NCBI GenBank assembly: GCA_964352905.1
Contig: CAYGTS010000107.1
Location: 1 to 9,510, forward strand
Direction: 5' to 3'
Length of the DNA stretch: 9,510 nucleotides
Origin: CAYGTS01 sp964352905
Lineage (GTDB): Bacteria > Pseudomonadota > Gammaproteobacteria > JAHCLG01
Shown here: positions 6,201-9,510 of the stretch, piece by piece
Position numbering within the stretch: position 1 is the stretch's first letter
Layout of the letters: every line of letters starts with the position of its first letter
Made by a program: the position numbers and the translations under genes
The notes under the pieces: generated by a model
Database searches by the model: none
Told to the model about the DNA's origin: nothing
What the model saw: only the letters and a program-made list of their open reading frames with translations

Positions 6201-7341
6201 TACCGAGGGCATCTGCTGCTGCTGTTGTTGCAGGAACGGCGGCTGTTGTTGTTGCCGCTGCTGTTGTTGTTGCCGCTGCTGTTGTTGCGGAAACATCCAC
6301 GGTTGTTGCGGAAACATCCACGGATGTTGCGGAAACATCCACGGCGGCGGGTACCACTGCAGCGGTTGCATCTGCTGGGGCTGTTGTTGCGGGGGCTGCT
6401 GCGGTTGTGGTCGCAGCCTTGCCTCCTCATCACTGTTACCAGATACCGGGGGCTGCGGTTGCTGCTTTGGTACGCCTGTTTGTAATACAGAGAGATCAAG
6501 ACTGTTTAATATTTCGATTAATATGTCACACTTTGTACGGTATCGACTTCTTTTGTTAGTTGTTAGCTCCTTAACTTGCTCTTTAAGTTCCTCAAGTCGA
6601 GCATTGCCTTCCCTCTTTGCATGAGCGATTATACGATTGCAAAATTCGCTTAAGAAAGCGTTACTGAAAAGCATTCTACTCGAGGAGCGCCTTGTTTTAA
6701 TGAGCTTTTGGTTCTTCAGTTCAAGCTCTTTGATTATCGCTACAGAGCCAAATTCTTGTTCACCCGCTAGGGCTAACAGGGCAAGCATTACACCATACTC
6801 GTTCTTAGTATTCGATTGGCTCCCACGTAGTCTATGCAAGCCAAACGTAAAAACTATATTTTGAACTCTAGTAGGAGGAGAAGGCGCTTCGATAACATCA
6901 CTTAACGCCAAGCGCTCACTAATAAACCCTTTTAACTGCGGACAAGCAGTGAGCAGGGTATCTACGGGGTTGCCTCTTCCAGTACCCGCTACGTGCGCGT
7001 CGTTTTCGTCCTCTTCGCTCTCGTCCTCTTCGCTCTCGTCCTCTTCGCTCTCGTCCTCTTCGCTCTCGTCCTCTTNNNNNNNNNNNNNNNNNNNNNNNNN
7101 NNNNNNNNNNNNNNNNNNNNNNNNNNNNNNNNNNNNNNNNNNNNNNNNNNNNNNNNNNNNNNNNNNNNNNNNNNNCACTTTCACAGCTTTCGCCGTGCAT
7201 ACTTGAGACGGGGACAGGGGCAGGGGCAATGACGACACTACGAGGCCACTTCTTCTTCAGTCCCGTTTCTTCTTGTTCTTGTTCTTGTTTTTTTTGTTTT
7301 TTTTGTTTTTTTTGTTTTTTTTGTTCTGGTGACCCGTGCAT
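3279..7341 (-). CDS. Giant multi-repeat low-complexity protein, putative effector (contains assembly gap)
   Basis: I do not recognise a named family. I place the start at ATG 7341 because GGAG lies 7 nt upstream; the alternative GTG at 7238 lacks a ribosome site. The visible protein is 55 residues before the 100-N gap and 1264 after it. Order: a (KKQ)n/(EQ)n N-terminus; an acidic EEDES array broken by the gap; five diverged helical domains (about 6490-6960, 5315-5828, 4580-5085, 4110-4570, 3455-3895); and linkers. The domain 1/2 linker is Gln/Pro-rich with WMFPQ and PPFLQ repeats; 2/3 is Gln/Pro-rich; 4/5 is poly-Ser then Asp/Ser; 3 and 4 adjoin. The C-terminus is Ser, then Pro-Ser and Asn-Thr repeats, ending SPKRS. 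Lys/Arg clusters (PKKQKTE, KRRKTRVPK, EKKRKK) resemble nuclear localisation signals. I see no signal peptide or membrane segment. This composition suggests a host-directed secreted effector, an inference. The two parts share a frame only if the true gap is a multiple of 3. Confidence 0.7.
3301..3360 (-). repeat. Hexanucleotide array encoding the C-terminal Ser / Pro-Ser / Asn-Thr tail
   Basis: On the plus strand there are three GGACTA units (3322-3339), three GAACTA units (3340-3357) and, before them, related TTAGTA-type units. Read on the minus strand these give a serine run, then PSPSP, then TNTNTNT. The unit is 6 bases, so changes in copy number keep the frame and alter only tail length. 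The core hexamer is the same as in the array at 4021-4092. Confidence 0.85.
3911..3940 (-). other. Basic cluster resembling a nuclear localisation signal
   Basis: The minus strand encodes TKRRKTRVPKN, just after an Asp/Ser-rich segment and before domain 5. It is a dense run of Lys/Arg of the monopartite type. Similar clusters occur at about 5844-5864 (PKKQKTE, followed by NKKGK) and 3401-3427 (EKKRKK). Nuclear import is inferred from composition only; basic clusters can also bind nucleic acid. Confidence 0.4.
4021..4092 (-). repeat. Twelve-unit hexanucleotide microsatellite encoding poly-serine
   Basis: The units read on the plus strand are GAGTTA, GAGCTA, five GAACTA and five GAGCTA, each 6 bases. 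On the minus strand they give alternating AGC/AGT and TCT codons, hence roughly 24 consecutive serines between domains 4 and 5. The array is rich in CTAG, a tetranucleotide usually scarce in bacterial DNA. Copy-number change would keep the frame. Confidence 0.9.
5939..6016 (-). repeat. 24-base minisatellite encoding poly-glutamine with regular arginine
   Basis: GCCGCTGCTG recurs at 5957, 5981 and 6005, a 24-base period. The minus strand encodes seven glutamines followed by one arginine in each unit (RQQQQQQQ). Mixed CAA and CAG codons are kept in register, so the array grew by duplication of a 24-base unit rather than by slippage of a pure triplet. An 18-base relative (GCCGCTGCTG at 6254 and 6272) encodes RQQQQQ. 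Confidence 0.85.
6081..6125 (-). repeat. 15-base tandem repeat encoding PPFLQ
   Basis: CAGGAACGGCGGTTG starts at 6081, 6096 and 6111 (the last copy varies at its end), encoding PPFLQ/PPFLH on the minus strand. A single further copy of the unit is at about 6231. It lies in the Gln/Pro-rich linker between domains 1 and 2. Confidence 0.85.
6283..6346 (-). repeat. 21-base tandem repeat encoding WMFPQ(Q/H)P
   Basis: GCGGAAACATCCACGG begins at 6287, 6308 and 6329, a 21-base period, encoding three WMFPQQP-type heptapeptides on the minus strand. Related MF(P)QQ strings also occur at about 6018-6030 (SMFQQ) and in the second Gln-rich linker (NMFPQQ, about 5200-5217), so the two linkers look related. 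Confidence 0.85.
7006..7075 (-). repeat. 15-base tandem repeat encoding the acidic EEDES array, running into the gap
   Basis: CGCTCTCGTCCTCTT is repeated exactly at 7016-7030, 7031-7045, 7046-7060 and 7061-7075, preceded by a partial copy. The minus strand encodes EEDES pentapeptides. The array runs straight into the N tract, so the number of copies is unknown and the gap is probably caused by this repeat. Confidence 0.9.
7076..7175. other. Assembly gap of exactly 100 N
   Basis: The run of exactly 100 N is the conventional placeholder for a gap of unknown size. It falls inside the acidic tandem repeat of the giant gene. The minus-strand codon before it (GNN from 7176) and the one after it (NAA at 7076-7074) are in the same frame only if the true gap is a multiple of 3. 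Confidence 0.95.
7287..7323 (-). repeat. Four A8 homopolymer runs at the start of the giant gene
   Basis: Four runs of eight T (A on the coding strand), each separated by one G, with a 9-base period, encode (QKK)4 starting near codon 7 of the ATG-7341 frame. Runs of this length are prone to replication and transcriptional slippage. A one-base change would knock out the downstream frame. Confidence 0.85.
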
Positions 7342-7412
7342 TCTTATTCTCCAGTAATTGCGGCTTTATTTTTCAGCCTTGTTGTTAGGGACTGTTGTAT
7401 GCAAGCAGCACA

Positions 7413-7440
7413 ATAATAACAAAATGCGGTTTTTAATCAA
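7413..7440 (-). promoter_or_regulatory. Candidate sigma-70 promoter of the giant gene
   Basis: On the minus strand TTGATT (7440-7435) and TATTAT (7418-7413) are separated by 16 bases. They match the -35 and -10 consensus at 4 of 6 and 5 of 6 positions. The implied 5' leader is about 65 bases. In such an AT-rich region similar pairs arise by chance. Confidence 0.35.
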
Positions 7441-7630
7441 CCATACTACCGTTTCAGTTTAGAGCGAATTAGGATCATGCTTAAAGTTTTGCACAAGCGG
7501 TATTTTGTAATGCTGATCCGTGTTAACTATTTGTTTTTTTATTTCAGTTGCTTTCTTTTATTTTTAACTTATTGTTTAAATTTAATTTTTTTTATAGGGC
7601 AAATTATACTGCCGTGGTGCACCTAATACG

Positions 7631-7707
7631 TTATACACATTTTCCCCAAGGATTATGACAGCTAATTCACAGAGTTATCCACAGCCTGTGGTGGTGTTTT
7701 ATACATA
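7631..7707 (+). promoter_or_regulatory. DnaA box cluster
   Basis: TTATACACA (7631-7639) and TTATCCACA (7675-7683) both fit the DnaA consensus TTATNCACA, on the same strand 44 bases apart; TTATACATA (7699-7707) is a one-mismatch third and overlaps the yciO stop. The second box sits in CACAGAGTTATCCACAG, nearly the sequence around box R4 of E. coli oriC as I recall it. A strongly AT-rich stretch lies on one side. It could be a replication origin, a DnaA-titration site or a DnaA-controlled promoter. Confidence 0.55.
7679..7691. promoter_or_regulatory. Perfect 13-base palindrome overlapping a DnaA box
   Basis: CCACAG-C-CTGTGG is a perfect 6+1+6 inverted repeat sharing five bases with the TTATCCACA box. 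It lies 8 bases downstream of yciO in that gene's direction and lacks a following U tract, so it is not a convincing terminator. It may be a protein-binding site. Confidence 0.35.
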
Positions 7708-8316
7708 ATGTAATGGCCCCAAGCCTTGGCGTTCGATGATCACTTGTTCTTTATCAAAGCGGATCACCGTGGTCATTTCTAAACTACCGTTGCCGCCATC
7801 GATGACAAGATCGATTTGTTTGGCGAGTTTTTCGGCAATATCATGTGCTTCTGTTAATGGTAAGTCACTGCTAGGTAAGATTAAGGTGCTGGTGAGCAAG
7901 GGTTCGTTTAAGCCGGCAAGTAAGGCTTGCGCAATCGCATTATCAGGCACGCGAATACCAATACTTTTGCGCTTAGGGTGCAACAAGCGTTTCGGCACTT
8001 CACGTGTGGCGTTAAGAATAAAGGTATACGGCCCAGGTGTATGGGCTTTGATAAAACGAAATGCGGTATTATCAATGATGGCATAGTTGGCAATGTCTTT
8101 TAAATCACGACAGATCAGGGTTAAATGATGATTATCATCTAATTGGCGAATTTGGCGAATGCGCTGCAAAGCATTTTTGTCACCCACATGGCAGGCAAGC
8201 GCATAGGTCGCATCGGTGGGATAGGCAATTACCCCGCCCGCTTCTAAAATTGCCACAGCTTGGTTGATTAAGCGTTGCTGCGGATGAGTTGGGTGGATTT
8301 CAAATAGTTGCGTCAT
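7699..8316 (-). CDS. yciO: YciO, Sua5/YrdC/TsaC-family protein
   Basis: YciO is a cytoplasmic paralogue of TsaC/Sua5, the enzyme that makes threonylcarbamoyl-AMP for the t6A modification of tRNA; the biological substrate of YciO itself is not well settled. The 205 residues align almost end to end with E. coli YciO (206) as I recall it: an IHP..PQQRLINQAV N-terminus, GGVIAYPTDATYAL (27-40), DKNALQRIRQIRQL (46-59), the basic KRKSIGIRVPDNAIAQALL (115-133), and TTVIRF (182-187). The ATG at 8316 has AGGAG 5 nt upstream. It is divergent from yciB. yciO often lies near trpS and scpAB in gammaproteobacteria, so here the giant gene separates it from them. Confidence 0.92.
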   Translation of the reverse strand: MTQLFEIHPTHPQQRLINQAVAILEAGGVIAYPTDATYALACHVGDKNALQRIRQIRQLDDNHHLTLICRDLKDIANYAIIDNTAFRFIKAHTPGPYTFILNATREVPKRLLHPKRKSIGIRVPDNAIAQALLAGLNEPLLTSTLILPSSDLPLTEAHDIAEKLAKQIDLVIDGGNGSLEMTTVIRFDKEQVIIERQGLGPLHYV

Positions 8317-8348
8317 TATCGCTCCTAACTTATAGTGTGATACCAGTT

Positions 8349-8365
8349 TAATGGCAGTGCCATTA
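8349..8365. promoter_or_regulatory. Perfect 17-base palindrome between yciO and yciB
   Basis: TAATGGCA-G-TGCCATTA is a perfect 8+1+8 inverted repeat in the divergent intergenic region, 33 bases upstream of the yciO start. Its size and place suit an operator for a dimeric regulator of yciO or yciB. No cognate regulator is visible in the window, so the role is inferred. Confidence 0.4.
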
Positions 8366-8394
8366 GCGTTTCAATGCAAATTTGATCGTTCAAT

Positions 8395-8420
8395 CATTGC
8401 GAACGAAGTGAAGCAGGATT
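8395..8420. repeat. Half copy of the dispersed palindromic repeat
   Basis: CATTGCGAACGAAGTGAAGC followed by AGGATT resembles the reverse complement of the arm at 216-246 (CATTGCGAGCGAAGCGCGGC...). It is a diverged single arm lying just upstream of yciB, and shows that the repeat at the left end of the window is dispersed. Confidence 0.55.
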
Positions 8421-8441
8421 AAAACATTTAGAGTAACTAAA

Positions 8442-8996
8442 ATGAAAGCATTATACGATATTTTTTCAATTATTATTTTTGTGATTGCCTATGTGCTTTA
8501 TGGCTTTTATGCCGCAGTCGCAGTGATTAATATTTTAATGTTTATTAGCGTGATGGCTTATCGTATTAAATTCGGTAAGTTTGATCGCATGCAAACGATA
8601 ATTTTCTTGGTGGTGTTTGTGTTATCACTACCCACCTTTATTTTACACAATGAAATCTTTTTTAAATGGAAACCAACTATTATTAGCTGGCTGTTTGGTG
8701 TTGGTTTATTCTTCACCCAATTAATGGGGGAAAAACGAACGTTATTCCAACGCATCTTAGAAAAAGAAAAAATTACTGTTCCCAGATCAACCTTAACAAT
8801 CATTAATATTATTTGGGTTATTTATTTTATGTTGTTTGGCATTGTGAATATTATTGTTGCTTACACTGCATCAACTAACACTTGGGTGTGGTTTAAGTTA
8901 GGCGGTAGTTTAGGCGCCATGATTATCCTTTCCCTTTTAACCATTATCATTTTATATCCACATTTAAAAAAACATCATGAACAATCCCATGACTAA
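8442..8996 (+). CDS. yciB: Inner-membrane septation protein YciB (IspZ/IspA family)
   Basis: YciB is a polytopic inner-membrane protein linked to septation and envelope synthesis through contacts with elongation and division proteins; its biochemical activity is not defined. The 184 residues match the family length (E. coli 179). Hydrophobic segments at about 8-38, 51-68, 78-95, 117-141 and 150-172 fit the expected helices. The family motif HNEIFFKWKPTIISWLFGVG (69-88) and the later WVWFKLGG (148-155) are present. The start ATG 8442 has only a weak upstream GAG, and the family N-terminus is matched directly from it. It is divergent from yciO and overlaps bolA; the small gene yciI, often found nearby in other genomes, is not present between them. 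Confidence 0.92.
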   Translation: MKALYDIFSIIIFVIAYVLYGFYAAVAVINILMFISVMAYRIKFGKFDRMQTIIFLVVFVLSLPTFILHNEIFFKWKPTIISWLFGVGLFFTQLMGEKRTLFQRILEKEKITVPRSTLTIINIIWVIYFMLFGIVNIIVAYTASTNTWVWFKLGGSLGAMIILSLLTIIILYPHLKKHHEQSHD

Positions 8997-9249
8997 CCAA
9001 CAGCGCATAAAAATCATGACTGAAAAATTAACAGCGAGGCTTGCTCCTACGCAGTTAGAAATTATTGATGATAGCCATAAACACATTGGTCATGCTGGCG
9101 CACAATCGGGTGCAGGTCATTTTACTGTAAAAATTGCCGCACCCGTTTTTGATGGTAAACCCATGCTTGCCTGTCATCGTTTAATTTATGCGGCATTAGG
9201 CGATCTGATCCCGCAAGAAATTCACGCGTTGCAAATAAAAATACTGTAA
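8989..9249 (+). CDS. bolA: BolA-family protein
   Basis: BolA proteins are small cytoplasmic partners of monothiol glutaredoxins; they take part in Fe-S cluster handling and in E. coli act as a morphology and stress regulator. The 86-residue product shows LEIIDDSHKHIGHAGA (23-38), the loop supplying possible cluster-ligand histidines, then GHFTVKI (43-49), the signature CHRLIYAALGDLI (62-74) and the invariant-type histidine in EIHALQI (77-83). Starts at 8977 (20-nt overlap with yciB) and 8989 (8-nt overlap) are both possible; neither has a ribosome site, so translation is probably coupled to yciB. I prefer 8989 because it gives a family-like N-terminus. A start at 9016 would trim the first helix. 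Confidence 0.88.
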   Translation: MTNQQRIKIMTEKLTARLAPTQLEIIDDSHKHIGHAGAQSGAGHFTVKIAAPVFDGKPMLACHRLIYAALGDLIPQEIHALQIKIL

Positions 9250-9251
9250 GG

Positions 9252-9274
9252 GCTGTTGGCCTTAGGGCCACCTC
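9252..9274 (+). terminator. Weak hairpin after bolA
   Basis: TGGCC and GGCCA pair around a TTAG loop just after the bolA stop. There is no T tract after it; the next bases are CTCATTAAAATG. It may end or stabilise the yciB-bolA transcript, but it is short. Confidence 0.3.
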
Positions 9275-9284
9275 ATTAAAATGA

Positions 9285-9510
9285 AAATTCACAATTTATC
9301 AGCCGGTTCCCCAACGAAAGTCAGGGAGAGAATCCACTAAATTCAATTTACATGCGTATTTTCTAGTAAAAAAGCTATCTGAATTCATCGTAACTATTCA
9401 CCCTGTAGATGCGAACGCCCTGATCCCCGCTTATCAAGAGGACTGGCGTTTGAGCCAAAAACGGCGAAAATCTTTTATCGAAATGCTCATGTATAACTCA
9501 TACACTGCGC
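9285..9510 (+). other. Unrecognised open frame running off the window
   Basis: After the TGA at 9282 one plus-strand frame stays open for 75 codons to the window end. It reads for example KKLSEFIVTIHPVDANALIP and EDWRLSQKRRKSFIEM. There is no ATG until position 9482 and no GTG, so the start, if real, is not clear; it may be a 5'-decayed gene or chance. The codons from about 9410 are more GC-rich than in the neighbours. I do not recognise the product. Confidence 0.2.

Larger units (their letters stand above)
7342..7698. other. Non-coding region: promoter candidate, AT-rich stretch and DnaA boxes
   Basis: No gene is recognised in these 357 bases. Going up the coordinates it holds the ribosome site and promoter candidate of the giant gene (minus strand), a T-rich stretch at about 7530-7597 with very few G or C, an isolated TATAAT-type box on the minus strand (7603-7608) with no good -35, and DnaA-box matches at 7631-7639 and 7675-7683. 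It ends at the yciO stop codon. Confidence 0.7.

Noticed and set aside
5809..6559. Several overlapping open frames on both strands (Cys-rich, Val/Ala-rich, Leu/Arg-rich)
   Set aside because: The triplet-based minisatellites (GTT/GCT/GCC) keep every frame open; the products are low-complexity shadows of the poly-Gln region.
7236..7238. GTG start for the giant gene
   Set aside because: There is no Shine-Dalgarno sequence, and it appears in frame only because the placeholder gap is 100 bases; ATG 7341 is better supported.
7603..7608. TATAAT box on the minus strand as the main promoter of the giant gene
   Set aside because: It has no acceptable -35 at 16-18 bases and would give a leader of over 250 bases; kept only as a note.
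7736..8086. 116-codon plus-strand frame
   Set aside because: It is antisense to yciO, which has clear family matches and a strong ribosome site.

Overview
The window reads as a low-GC gammaproteobacterial chromosome, most likely from an intracellular, Legionellales-like lineage. The housekeeping genes have gammaproteobacterial sequences (YciO and YciB resemble their E. coli counterparts along their length; TrpS is the long [4Fe-4S]-type form), genes are tightly packed and partly overlapping, and a dispersed palindromic repeat of the 'CCCTGGATTGC...GCAATGACGGG' type fills intergenic space. Species cannot be fixed from the sequence.

Layout. Positions 1-392 hold no gene, only three copies of a partly palindromic repeat. 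Positions 393-3099 (minus strand) are a compact operon trpS-scpA-scpB: tryptophanyl-tRNA synthetase starting at TTG, then the two kleisin-complex subunits of chromosome condensation, with an 11-nt spacer and a 4-nt overlap. Positions 3240-3272 are a terminator-like hairpin. Positions 3279-7341 (minus strand) are one giant gene, interrupted by a 100-N assembly gap (7076-7175), encoding a protein of at least 1319 visible residues. It carries about five diverged copies of an apparently undescribed helical domain, separated by eukaryote-like Gln/Pro-rich and poly-Ser linkers, with Lys-rich nuclear-localisation-like motifs and several in-frame DNA microsatellites. I infer a secreted, possibly nucleus-targeted effector. 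It sits between yciO and trpS, genes that commonly lie close together in gammaproteobacteria, so it looks like an accessory insertion.

Positions 7342-7698 are non-coding: a promoter candidate for the giant gene, a strongly AT-rich stretch, two consensus DnaA boxes and a third near-match. Positions 7699-8316 (minus) encode YciO. Divergently from it, positions 8442-9249 (plus) encode the inner-membrane septation protein YciB and an overlapping BolA-family protein. The last 260 bases hold a small hairpin and an unrecognised open frame running off the window.

The conserved genes have separate jobs: Trp-tRNA charging, chromosome condensation, a TsaC/Sua5-like RNA-binding protein, envelope/septum function and Fe-S/morphology control. 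The giant multi-domain protein and the DnaA-box cluster beside it are the parts most worth following up.
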